DNA from: Branchiostoma floridae
Lineage: Eukaryota; Chordata; Leptocardii; Amphioxiformes; Branchiostomatidae
Direction: 5' to 3'
DNA: 64,000 nt
NCBI RefSeq assembly: GCF_000003815.2
Contig: NC_049982.1
Coordinates: 11,819,097-11,883,096, forward strand
The first letter of the stretch is position 1. Each line of letters opens with the position of its first letter. Under the pieces are notes generated by a model. It saw only the letters and a list, made by a program, of their open reading frames with translations, was not told the DNA's origin and ran no database searches. Made by a program: the position numbers and the translations under genes. Below are positions 27,134 to 43,790 of the stretch, piece by piece.

Positions 27134-30100
27134 ATGAACGCCTCTCCCAGCTCCTGGCTGCCGAGCGGAGAGCTGTTCACGGACAGCCCGGAGAACTCCA
27201 GCGAGTGGCCGTGGACGGACGGACCGACTGACACGGCATGGCACCATCATCAGACGGTAGACCCTGTAACATATGGGGGCTACCTCGCAAGTGCAGTCTA
27301 CCTTACAATAACAGGTAAGTAAGAGCAAAAACGTGTCTGTACGTTCTATGGCAACCTTCATGACCTGGCTCTCTTTTTCAAGGCTTACAAATATATTCTT
27401 TTCTGTTTGTGTTTGCTATTACGTGAGAATGACACCAAAGCCACACCAAGCTTACTATGGAGGCCACTGCCTAACGTTGTTGACTGCTTGTATATCACAT
27501 GGTGTTTCGCGGAATGTAAAATGGTCACATGAATACATCCAAATACAATCCTACTTTATTCGGATAGCGGTTTCCTTTCAATGTCAACTTCAGGACGTAA
27601 GTCTCCTTTCTATAACACTCTCTACTATAAAACACAAATAGAGGAGAGCCTAATGTATACATTATCTTGACAGAATACTGGGCATAAGATTTCAGAACAC
27701 TGGAGGGTGCAAGGTTTCAGATTTAGTTAAAACGTGATTTCTGGAAAATAGACCAAACGTTTGTGAGTACAGATCGATAGACACTCACTACGCTGTGCTG
27801 AGGTAAGTACCTTCACCCTCCTCTTCAAGCAACATTTATCAATTACGCTCGGTTCTTCAAATGTATTTCTCTCACCTCGAAGGATATACTTTTTCCATCA
27901 CATGCGATCCTTCAGCTTAGATCTAATTACAGTCAGAAACTTGCTACTTCGCCGTTTTTGAGAATGTCTCTCACACAAAGCTCACTATTCATTAGTACAG
28001 CGTCCTTCAGCACGTGAACCAGGGACATTTTCGTGTACTAGTTTATTTTACTCCAAATGACTTCAAACAGTCTGGTCATCTTGAAATCAACTCAGTCACT
28101 TATCAAAAACTTTATTTTTCAGTCTCAAGAAGATATGTGTCTTTACATTTGCAACAAATTTAAGCGATTACGACGAAGAAAAGAGTGTGTTATGAAAGTT
28201 GCATTACTCGTTTAGTCTCCAAGCAAACCCTACGGTGCCTTAGAGATAGTATCAAAGCTGGCAAGGGACTTAGTATAGCGGCACCAGGTGGAGCAGCAAC
28301 ACCATAGTTGAATAGAAATGCTCCTCCCTGTTTCAGAGCAGACAGACCTCCGGTGCCCGTTTGACTCACTTTGGCCGGCTACACTCCTTGGCCAGCCTTG
28401 ATGCTATCTCTAAGGCACCGTAGGGACTGCTTGGAGACTATACTCGTTGGTTACTTGTACTTTGAATGGCAAAACGATATGGAAGGCTACAATATAACAA
28501 AGGAACGAGGTAAACTTGATATTTGATACTGAATTCAATATTGATATTGAATATTCAATACTGAAAAGCAGAGCACCCATTAAAAAATTCTGTGTTATCT
28601 TATCTATTGAAAAATAAGAAATGTTTCAAAATTTGCTCATGCGATGTTAACGAAGGTGAAATGCACTAATGGTACACATTTAATGACAGACATGGTCACA
28701 CTTCACTATACGTATCTAATTGTTAATGGGGTGTTTCCTCTCGACTCATAAAGAAAAAAAGGGGTCTTTGATCTTCTAACAACGCCATTAAGCATATTTG
28801 CTGGGGTTATTACCTTAATGTATTTTGATCTAATTATGTCCAATTATCCTCTATTATAACGACATGCTTCATTACGTGCTTGTGACCAATGTGATGCTTG
28901 CTTGTGTGTTTGTTTTGTTTGTTTGCTTGGATCTTGACGTGTTCGCCATATACGCATGTTGGAAACCTCTCGTTGGTACTTTTACTGACTTTGTATGAGT
29001 ACATGTGCAGACTTAAACCAAACTATTACATGAAAAACGACTGTTTGTGTATTTCAAAAAAGTTAGGATCTACTTATGTTGGGAGATTTACGAGCGATTT
29101 GGGCCGACTGGAAGTGTAATCACTCGGCCTATGGAAATAAGATATAATTTTATGGAAGACAACGGAAACTATTGCTACAAGCTGTCTGAAAATGCTTTCC
29201 AAGTAATAAAATATACACTCAAGTAGTCCCTTAGGATTCCAAACGAGAAAGATGTAATGTTTCTTCAAAATTTGTGCAAGAAGCATGATGGGGACATGTT
29301 CTGACGGGGAAAGTGAATGACGGGGAACTGTCCAGAAACCGTTCCACACTGGCGGTGGGTTCATAATATCATATTCGGCCGAAGCCTGATTATATACATG
29401 ACAATGCTAACAATCGACCCAAAGATACTTGATGCATAAGTTTGACAGGTAACAAATAATAGATTCGTTTACTGCGTCACTGTTTTGTTATTTTCTCCGA
29501 TTTTCTTTATAATCTAGATATTGCGCAATACGTAAAAGTATGACTTAGAAGACGACAAATTACACAAAAAAGTAATAAAATTCGTCCTTTATCTCAGAAA
29601 TTCGTTGAGAGTGCACCTTTAGACTTATCCTCAGGGATCGCCGTCGTCTTCTTTATAAACCTCAGCGATGTTAGATAGGTCATAGCTGCATTAGCGGGCT
29701 TTCGACGGGCAGCTTCAGAATTACCCATCCTCACACTCAGGGTTGACAATCCCGGCAAAGCCTCACGATATCACTTAGGCTTTGCTGCGATTGTCAACCC
29801 TGAGTGTGAGGGTGGAATTACCAAAACAAACAGAATCTCTGATGAATCAGCCATAACTAACCTTAGTAACAGCTGTTGGTTACCTCGAATGTCAAAACAG
29901 TGTTGCAAGGCTATAATGCAACAAACGATTGAGGTAAAACTTTATCCTCTGAATATCAGAGCATCTGTCAGAAAGCCCATAACGTTACATGCATTACCAT
30001 ATCTAGTGGAAAATAAGACGTTTCAAAATTTGCTACTTCAAGGTATAATGTGCTGTGAATGTATGTAAAAAGCACTAATGGTACGCATCAAATAAGAGAG

Positions 30101-33100
30101 GTCATGAGATACACGGTCACGTTTCATAAAATGTATTAAATCGTAAAGTTCGTATTCCTTGAGGTGTTCCCCTCTATTCATGAAGTAACTAGGCCCATGG
30201 GTCTTTGATCTTCCCACAAGGCCATCAAGCATATTTGCTGGGGTTATTTGCTCAGAGATGCTATGTATTTCAAGCTTATTACCTCAAATCATTCTTTCCG
30301 GGCCTCAGTAAGCCATACGTCGAGACTTTGAGACTTCATCTAATGTTACGCGCTTGTGATCAATGAATGAATTAAGACTTTCATGTATATATATAGCCAC
30401 TGGGACAAGTACAGGTCTCAACAAGAGAATAGTTGACAGAAACACGAAATATGTACAATGTCAACCAACACAATCATGCATATTCTACTAGTGTCAATGC
30501 CATGCTTGCTTGCGTGTTTGCTTGTTTGCTTTGATCTTGATGTGTTCCACAACGGTGGTGGGTTCATGGCCAAATAGGAAGACTTCAATAGTACACATTC
30601 CACAGTATTTCAAGTTAGAGGGGCAAACCACACCACTGAAGATGACCTATGTATGCTGCATTATAGGATTTCAATATAGGAACTGCCAGCCACACAACTC
30701 CAGCCTCTTTTTGGTGCATGACCCCAGAGGACCAAAATGGCCGCTGTATCTGGACCCTATCTGGAATAGGGCCGATTGCTTTCGGTCCAAACCTGATTAC
30801 ATGCATTATAATCTTAACAATCGACTCGCCTGAATGTGCTTGATTCAAACTGTTGACAAGTAAAATTAGGCCTAGGTACTTGTCATAAAAGACGGTAGAG
30901 TAAAATGAACCCTTCAGGATCGAGAAAAACACCTTTGGGTAGAGAAGATGATCAAGTAAAACCAGCTATGTAAATTATAACATTATGAGATACATCAATG
31001 GTACGTCTGTCGAAAAGGTAAACATCATTTAGCAAAATGATGTCGTGGTACTCTAGTTTAGATACGCCGTAAGTGAACAGCTCCGGAAAGTCACGACACA
31101 GTCCGGTAATTAGAAGACGTGTCTCTATCTTGCAGGGCTGATAGCCTTCGTTGGAAACATTTTCGCCATCATAGTGTTCTTGACGGAAAAGGAGTTCCGC
31201 AAAAAAGAGCACAACAGTTTTGCTCTGAATCTGGCCATTGCTGACTTGAGCGTCTGCGTCTTCGCATATCCTTCGTCTACTATATCAGGTCAGTCTTGCC
31301 TTATCGAAGTGTTTTTTTTCGGTTGACTAAGATTTAGTTTTGTAGTCTAGCTCTTAAATGGATTTCTAAATTTGTTAGCTTTACCAGCTCCTTTCCACAC
31401 GAGGTTGCGACCGCGCTTAGTGATCAAACAGTTGAGAGGTGACAGGTAGCTCAACAACATTCTTAGGCCATGTTGATTTGATTATATGAATGACATCCAC
31501 TAGCTGGGAACACAAAAAAATGATGTGAGCGTGTAAATAAAAAAGTTTGACCCCCAAACAATTGCCTTCGTTATGAAATCTGAGTGGCCAGGTGGGTTGA
31601 ACACACAGAATATAGTATACCGAACAATTGATTCTTCATTTTTGTTCTTTCACGTTTTCTTTGACCTTGGAATATTCTATGAGATTAGTACACGTTTTCG
31701 AATATTTGCTTATTTTGAAGCTGCTCTGTACGATTTACAGTTTACAGTTTAAAACTTTTATTTCATTTTTGGAAACGGTCGAAAATTGATGCGCGCGGGG
31801 ATGTCATCCATATAATCAAATCAACATGGCCATTGATGAAAAAAACGAATCTGCTTCCAATTTGTGCATTCTTTACAACATACTTTTTCACCGTGTAGCA
31901 TATTTCAATTGAAAAAGCAGAGGTCACTGTGACAACTGCAACTTTGGTCTCTGAACGGTCACTCAGTGATCGCCGTCCAATGGAAAGGGGACGTCCTACG
32001 AGTATATGTAATCTACCCGGTATCTCAGATCTGCAGTGTCACGGTGGATGTACAGTAGTGCTTAGTTTATACATTACCTAGGAAGTGCAATAGTGTCCCC
32101 ATTACAGTACTTAACACATGGTTGTGTATACTCTACAGGGTACGCAGGAGAATGGATGCTGGGAGACGTTGGCTGTACCATCTATGGCTTCCTCTGCTTC
32201 ACCTTTTCCCTGACCAGCATGGTCACCCTGTGCGCTATCAGCGTCTACCGCTACATCGTCATCTGTAAACCGCAGTATGGTATGGGTACAACCTGTGCCA
32301 CTTGCGCAGGCAAATCAATTGCGTTTGTACTTTTTCCAATCTGAAATGGCCCGATTTAGAGTAGCCTATGAGTGTGACAACGAGTGACTTGCACGGTGAC
32401 AATGACAAAAGCCGTCGTATTAGCGCCTGTTTGCCATGGGTTTGTTACAGATCACTTTTGAAACGGACGATGCATGCTAAAGTGGCCGCAATATATCTGT
32501 TGTGCAACTGCAAATGTACTAACATCACTTTTTATGTGGTGATACTTTCTCGTGTATATTTAGCAGAAAACACATGACCTCTTTCCTGTTTACAGTAGCA
32601 TGTTTTCGTTGAACCTTAGTAGCTGACTGTTTGTATTAGCCCCAGCTGCTGCTATGGGTTTTATTCTAATAGCAAAGTTCCTTTCGCCCCCAGCCCATCT
32701 GCTGACCCACCGCAGGACCAACTATGTGATCCTGGGGATCTGGCTGTACGCCCTGGTGTTCTCTGTCCCTCCGCTGTTTGGAGTCAACCGCTACACCTAC
32801 GAACCAATCAGTCAGTTGCTCCAGAATACTTTTTTTTGGTTTGATATCTTCGCTTCCCCATGTTTTCGTGTGTGGGTTTGTGTGAATTTGGGAGTGTGAA
32901 CATGATAAGTTAACTCCAGAATGCCTGCCTAGATTGACTGCCTGAATATTTGGCATATGGGTAGGTCTTGATGAGACTTCGAAATGCTTAGATTTTGAGG
33001 CTCTAGTGGTTTGCACTACATCTGGGCTTCCACTTTTGATATCTCGTGTTTTGGTCATGCTGTGGTCAAAATATTCTAATGGTAGCTGCACTCCATGATA

Positions 33101-34700
33101 TGCATCTCAAACATGTGATATGCAGTATATTACTTTGAAAGATATCATAGTCATAGATACATGTATCAATTATACAAATAAAGGCCTTAGAAGCGTAATT
33201 CATGTGAAAATACTTCCATAGCGGGAATTTCATTCTTCTGGCATTTAGAAGTCAATGTAAATGTGGAAATTATGCTCATAAATCATGCAAATTAGGACCT
33301 CATTCACATGATTTATGAGGATATGCCAAAATAACATTATTCTAAGATGCGACTTTCAAACTTTGAACAGCTTATGTTTTTTTGAAAGAGACTATGATCA
33401 TCTGATACAATTCATGGAAAGGAACCCCTTTGTTGCATAATCAATCAAAAACATTTATAATACGTCACTTGAAAAGGTGAAGGTATGAGGTATGATGTCT
33501 TGGAACTCTCGTTGAAATATGTAACAGAACACAAGGTTCAAAGATATTGCTTCAAAACCGGATAGTACGGCCTTAGTTTGGACATCTCTGCATAGAGTGA
33601 AAGCGTTTTTCTTTGTATCCTGTTTCCCTTCGAATTGTTTTCCGTACCGCGGTCCTACGCTATCTTTTGCCATCTTTCAGAATCACAGACAGACAGACAC
33701 GCACCTCCTTTCATATGTAGGTCCATATTGCACCTCAGGAAAGTAGAGACAAACATATGCTAAGTTCCATTTGTTTCCTCTTTCGTCCACCAAAACACCA
33801 AACATTTAAAATGACCCTTGGTTTCCTGTGCTGACCTTTATGCTGACACGCTGCTTAATCGTTCTTGTATTTGTTGGATCACCTCACTGACCGACAAATA
33901 GAAACAAAAAAGAGAATCCCGGCCCTGCCTAGCTCCCGACCTAGTTTCCTTAGGCCGATTTGGTGTTGTCAGGTTAGCGTTACAACATTTCTGCTTTCTG
34001 TTTGTAGAAGTCACCTGCTCCTTGGACTGGAACGTGCAGCATGTCGGAGAGACAATCTACACTGCGGCGGTCATCATCATAGTCTACGTCCTGAACGTCT
34101 CGATCATGTGCTTCTGCTACTTCAACATCATCTTCAAATCGGCTAACCTCAAGTTTGCGGCTCTGGCCAGTGAGAAAACTAGGACGGCTGCAAAAAAAGA
34201 CATCTGGAAGACCTCAATGGTGAGATCGTTTCCCACACACGACATATCAATAAAGAGTACGTTTAAATGCATGTGTAGAATATGTGTTTGCATAACAATC
34301 TTTCATTTTAACACATTGAAGGCTGTTTGAGGACCATAGTCTTTTCTGAATTGTTTAGATGTGCCTGGCTATGGTGGTCTCCTTCCTCATCGCCTGGACC
34401 CCGTACGCCGTGTCCTCTACCTGGGACATCCTGACTGAGGAAGATCTACCGATCATCGCCACCATCCTGCCCACCATGTTCGCCAAGTCGTCCTGCATGA
34501 TGAACCCCATCATCTACTCCTGCTGTAACGGCAAATTCCGACAGGCGGCGCTCAAGACCTTCAGCAAGGTCGGCAGTTCCAACAAGCAGAACGGTCAAGC
34601 ACAAGTGGAACCGAGGGACCCGGGTTTCGCTGTTGAACCCGCAGGTCATCAGGCCTTCCAGATGAGGGTTCTTCCTTCTAGTAGCGCTATGACTTTGTAG
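27134..34700 (+). CDS. Neuropsin-like (OPN5-type) opsin B, six exons, 381 aa
   Basis: Exons: 27134-27314, 31136-31288, 32139-32279, 32694-32810, 34008-34219, 34359-34700. Exons 1-5 have exactly the lengths of opsin A (181, 153, 141, 117 and 212 bp), so this is its tandem duplicate. The same functional positions are present: Lys311 for retinal, Cys124/Cys201, Glu195, Tyr127, and a YRY tripeptide at 148-150 (ISVYRYIVIC). Helix 2 and its flanks differ clearly from A (about two thirds identity in exon 2), while the N-terminal 31 residues and helices 6-7 are almost the same. The C-tail diverges and ends SSSAMTL. The ATG at 27134 is supported by an in-frame TAA upstream with no earlier ATG. Likely a photoreceptor whose spectral or coupling properties may differ from A; that is inference. 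Confidence 0.85.
28213..28440. mobile_element. TIR element (CTCCAAGCA family), 228 bp
   Basis: It begins TAGTCTCCAAGCA and ends TGCTTGGAGACTA. Inside these lie a second inverted pair, CGGTGCCTTAGAGATAG and CTATCTCTAAGGCACCG. The GTTTGACT...TTTGGCCGGCTA phrase is shared with 53792-53970. It is non-coding and lies in intron 1 of opsin B. Confidence 0.8.
28441..30870 (+). repeat. Tandem duplication inside opsin B intron 1, two units
   Basis: Unit 1 is about 28441-29450 and unit 2 about 29873-30870. Ordered matches include GTTGGTTAC, TTTCAAAATTTGCT, GCACTAATGGTAC, CAAGCATATTTGCTGGGGTTAT (28791-28810 against 30225-30245), TGCTTGCTTG, GGTGGGTTCAT and CCTGATTA. The offset is about 1.43 kb. Between the units sits a hairpin element. 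Both units are diverged and neither holds an exon. Confidence 0.7.
29719..29820. mobile_element. Hairpin MITE-like element
   Basis: CCTCACACTCAGGGTTGACA at left is exactly inverted at right (TGTCAACCCTGAGTGTGAGG), with looser pairing outside. It is non-coding and sits between the two intronic duplicate units. Confidence 0.75.
31466..31831. mobile_element. TIR element in opsin B intron 2
   Basis: The left end GGCCATGTTGATTTGATTAT, followed by a GACATCC block, is inverted at the right (GTCATCCATATAATC..., ending ACATGGCC). It is about 366 bp, non-coding, and of the same family as 15922-16410 in opsin A. Confidence 0.7.
32900..33520 (-). repeat. R-family repeat, degenerate copy
   Basis: Landmarks in minus orientation: GGTAGGTCTTGATGAGACTT, TCTAGTGG, GATATCTCGTGTT, the ATGCAAATTAGGACCTCATT block, and GGTGAAGGTATGAGGT near the end. 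It lies in intron 4 of opsin B. Confidence 0.6.
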
Positions 34701-34749
34701 GCTGTTCAAAGTCTTTAGCCACTATATACTTACACATACACACATTCAT

Positions 34750-34976
34750 GCGGCACCGTATGGCGTAATGATGAGAGTGTTAAGCCCATCAAGAGGGTAA
34801 CAATGCCCGATGTTGCGCCCTTGATTTAGGCGTTTTCCATAAATTCTTTCACTTTACTAGAAATGTGAAAATGAGTACCTTTGCTCGACCAGGGACCCTC
34901 CGACAGGACGCTAAACTGAGGTCCCGTGGTTGAGTAGGAGCTACAACGCAACCGCGTTAAAGAACCCACACCACTA
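34750..34976 (+). repeat. SINE copy downstream of opsin B
   Basis: GTATGGCGTAATGATGAGAG is a weak A-box head. The body (GTGAAAATGAGTACC, GGTCCCGTGGTTG, AAAGAACCCACACC) follows the 3023-3466 SINE. Confidence 0.65.
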
Positions 34977-35013
34977 GCTCATCGAATAGATCTAGAGTAG
35001 GGAATGTACACGT

Positions 35014-35082
35014 ACACACACACGCGCGCGCGCACACACGCGCACGCACACACACGCACGCACACACGAACTCTTTCACACA

Positions 35083-35119
<37 letters not shown>
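35014..35119. repeat. CA/CG dinucleotide microsatellite
   Basis: Mostly CA repeats, with CG-rich interruptions in the left third. Confidence 0.95.
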
Positions 35120-35121
<2 letters not shown>

Positions 35122-35754
35122 TCACGTTTACTTCTAGCGTTATGTATGCACCATTTTGCACTTTACATCAACATTGGATGTCAATGAACTGCGTATTGAA
35201 AATTTGTTGTTTTTTAAATGTTATCTATAATAGCATAGACCAGTAGTAACTTATAAAAATAGATTTCGTCTTGATGTGTTGAAGCTTGATACTGTATGGC
35301 TAACTTGTGTACTGCCCTTTTTCCAATCCGTCAATTAATATTCCACTTAACCAGAGTGTTTCCACCAACGTCTGTAACTTTCCAATGAAGTTGATTATGA
35401 GCAATGTGATTTGTACGTCTAGTTTTGACCTATTTCATGGCCTTGTATTTGATCCTTTCCCAGTTCATTGTCTCTAGATTACGGCATCAAAACGCCAATT
35501 ATGTAAAGTGAATGTGAAAAGGCTGTTCAAAGTGTACTTCTTGTTTGATGACCTCCTGTTTGTAACTTCCTGGTTGGAAATGAAATTTTAGACATCCTGA
35601 ATTCCTTACGAAAGCTATGTGTTCCAATTACTTTGAGTGCGCGTACTATCTACTTATACATCATTTAAGCGCATACAAGATACATTTTGTAGCCAAGCGA
35701 GGAGTAGCCCTTACCTTGAACTTCTCGTTCCAATTACAGTAGCTTGTAGTTCAT

Positions 35755-36110
35755 GCCCGTAGCCAGAATTTTGGTGGGGGGGTTCTTTTTAGTACTTGTG
35801 GGACCATCGAGATGTCTAGGGGGGTCTGGGGGCATGCTCCCCGGAAATCTTGACCCTCTGAAACGTTATTTCTTGCATTTTGACGGGCTGTTAAACTAAG
35901 CCAAGTTTAAAGAATTTTTTATCAATCAGAAAGGTTTTTGAGGGTGACGGACCCACACCCACCTCACCATGTCCGGCCCCGAGGCCGCAAGCCGTCGAAA
36001 GAGAGGTCCGGGAAATTTTGAAATTTGGACCCTCTGAAACGCTATTTCCTGCACTTTCTGGGGCAAATTTTGCTGATAGGCTCACTACGATTGAATGAAA
36101 TGTCTATCAG
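35755..36110. repeat. Repeat sharing tandem units with the 21694-24014 transposon
   Basis: Two units of about 170 bp each carry TTGAcCCTCTGAAACG, TATTTCxTGCA and a GGCAAATTTTGCTG-like phrase. The same phrases recur at 23380-23860. It opens with CCGTAGCCAGAATTTTGGTG and G-runs. Confidence 0.6.
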
Positions 36111-36845
36111 TGAAAACTGCAAATCAGTCATGGCTTTGGAAAAAAAATCTTGGACATGAAATGGTGGACCTTCGAGCTTGAAAAGGCGGACCCTTGAGCG
36201 TGCACGTGTGTGTGTGTTGGGGGTGGGGTGGGGGTGGGTGTCACGTGTCTGGGCACTACAAGGCTTTGAGCGAACGAGCGAACAAACGGTCCAAAACACG
36301 TGTCGTTTGTGCTATCAAAGGAAGAAATCTCCACCAAGATTGACATTGGTAACTAATTTTCAACATATTTGAGTCACATTTCTCACATGCCCAAATTTAA
36401 ACAGTGACTTTTGTTTTTATCTTTACATCACTGAACACTAAATCTTTTAAGGCAACGATAAGTCACGTTGTACGGCGTGATTCAGCAGCAACATGATTTA
36501 TCTTAGATCACAAACGCTAATCAGAGGAAATTTCTGGACTAAGACTTTGATCGTCTACCAATTCTAGACCTGAAACATAAGAAGACAGAGTAGATCATCC
36601 GGCAGCTTCCTGTGAAAAGAAACTCCGAGGGCTAAGGGAGCTCGCAGGATAGTGGAAGGACAAGAAAAAAAGATAAAATACAGCTGCAGGAACCAGTGAA
36701 TGATGATATAAAGGTGTGCGGCCATGGCAAATGTGTCAAGTTCCTTTTGATTCTATAATGGCCTTATCTACTTAAGATGCCACGATCTGTTTGTTCTGTT
36801 TCTCTTCACGATGGAATCAACACTTTTTGGTATTTTGTATAATAT

Positions 36846-36851
36846 TTTATT
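36846..36851 (-). promoter_or_regulatory. Polyadenylation signal of the carboxypeptidase
   Basis: AATAAA on the minus strand, about 73 bp after the stop codon at 36924-36926. Confidence 0.7.
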
Positions 36852-36923
36852 TAGTGACATAGCCACGCGACAATTCAAATTTACATCGAGATGTCGAGTC
36901 TTCCTCGTGTGACATCAGTCAGT

Positions 36924-41865
<4,942 letters not shown>

Positions 41866-41923
41866 CTTACCTCTCTGTAACGTTTACCCAAAGTGTAGGC
41901 CGCCTTACCTGTTCTCATGGACC

Positions 41924-41929
41924 TTTATA
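41924..41929 (-). promoter_or_regulatory. TATA box of the carboxypeptidase
   Basis: GTATAAAGG on the minus strand about 58 bp before the start codon, leaving room for a short leader. Confidence 0.65.
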
Positions 41930-42355
41930 CCCCCTTGGTGTATGTACGGAGATCTGTTAGTTCCGGACCCAAACTCTACATGCACACATCCTCACACATA
42001 CGCACATAGACGCACAAGCGTCACCGGGTCAGGGGAAAACTTTGTTTACAAATTCGTTACTTTTTAACAATACTATTTCATTGTTAGCGTTCATAACGTT
42101 ATCACAAATCAGAATGAGAGACATGTATGACAAATCAATACGATTAGTACAATGTACATATCTGATGACCCCACAGTCAAGCCCATATACTCATGATAAT
42201 TTGATGTTACACGTTTAAGTTGTCTAACCTATGCCAAACGTTCATGGGACCAGTCGAGCAGGCTTGATAAGGAAGCTATTCCAATTGTAGTCTAGAAATA
42301 GTGTGAGAAATACAGGTATGGATACAGGTGCAGCAACTTTCCAGTGACGCATTTA

Positions 42356-43264
42356 TTACCTTTGCCGAGAAGGTTATGTTTTGGGTAGCGTTTGTATGTT
42401 TGTATGTATGTATGTATGTATGTTTGTAGAAGACCAGAATAACTCGAGAACGCCTGGATGGATTGTATTAATATTCGATACGTGGATATGTCTTGATGAG
42501 ACCTGAAAACGATTAGATTTTGGGCCCCTAGCGGCCTTATAACGTACTGGAACGGAACTTCCAGGTTTGATAGTTCGAGTTGTGAACATGCTACGGCTAT
42601 GATTTTTCAGTGGTAGACAGCTCTTGATGCCGAAATGAAGTGGTATAGGTTTAGGCCCTCTAGTGTCTTGTTTTGAAACTGCAGGGCAGGTTTCTTTGAA
42701 AGGGAATAACTCAAGAAGGGGTTGTCGTGATTCTTGGCATGTAAATAGCTTAAGAGATGCCTCATATAATTACATAGTAATTATGTAAATCAGAATCGAA
42801 TTTGCATAATTAATTAGGAAATCATCTAAACACGCTCAGTACCATTATAGGACCATTACAACATGTGACATTTGTAACTGAGATGGAGAAGAATATCGAT
42901 AGATATGTATTCTGCAAAATAAAGACCTAATTTGTATTATTACTGAGAAAATACTATAATGCCGTTGTGGTAAATGACGGGAACTTCTTACTTGTAGCAT
43001 TTGGAAGTTATGTACAGGTGCACATGGTTGAACATTAATTGTGCAAATCAGGTCCTCATTTGTATAAATTATCAGAAAATGCGATAAAAGTCTTCTTTCT
43101 TGACATAGATTGCATGCGTCTGATGTTTTGTGGAGGAGATGATCAAGTTATATAATTCATGCAAATGAGAACCTTATTTACATAATTAATGACAAACACA
43201 ATCAATACAGCAGTTGTAAAAGATAGAATCATTTGGCGAAGGTATGGGGTCGTGGAACACTAGT
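42356..43264 (-). repeat. R-family repeat, full-length copy
   Basis: On the minus strand it starts ACTAGTGTTCCACGACCCCA, followed by TACCTTCGCCAAATGA. It ends in ACCTTC-TCGGC-AAAGGTAA. The body has TATGCAAAT-rich blocks, TTGAGTTATTCCC, CTGCAGTTTC, GGGCCCAAAATC and a TATG microsatellite (42394-42423). It is the best reference copy. Confidence 0.8.
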
Positions 43265-43627
43265 TCTATATAGCATCCCTTCAGGTTACTCCATGCAAAG
43301 TTTCCTCCTTGAGCGGTCCTTGTCATTTTTCAAAACTCTCCCTTGATTTATTCAAAAATATACAAGTCTGACATGCGAGGTTTTCAGAGAATGTGATGGA
43401 GCAAACAAAAAAAGGTCGCCAAACTTTGTCATGAATCTAGCACGGCCACCTGAATGAATTGTGTCAGAAATGTAACAGTCGTTGAAGACCATCCACCGTA
43501 CATTTCAACTTGAAAAAAGTAACATTCCCTAGTTTTTGTCACAGAGGGAATATTCCGAATTCTTTAACATACTTCACGTTATTAAACAAACTGTGTGGTC
43601 GACATATGACAGGCACACCTGTACATG

Positions 43628-43790
43628 TTGAGTTGAGTTGAGTTTATTTTGATCCACAATTAGCCTCATAAGAGGCTATTCTTCCTGTGGTCACATACAT
43701 ATTTACACATTACATAGGTACAGTTAAAAACATACAGAGACATGCAAAGTGACAATACATAGCAGATGTAACATAATTCCTCATAGTCAA
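43628..43790 (-). repeat. Retroposon 3' end with CAACT tail
   Basis: Read on the minus strand, it ends AAATAAACTCAACTCAACTC, a typical simple-repeat retroposon tail. The coding part is absent. Confidence 0.45.

Larger units (their letters stand above)
34977..36845. other. Intergenic stretch between opsin B and the carboxypeptidase
   Basis: Genes on opposite strands converge here. It holds a CA microsatellite (35014-35119) and a repeat at 35755-36110. I see no gene. Confidence 0.55.

Noticed and set aside
35004-35246. Open frames across CA repeats (also 56078-56356 and 22575-22871)
   Set aside because: They are low-complexity translations of dinucleotide repeats.
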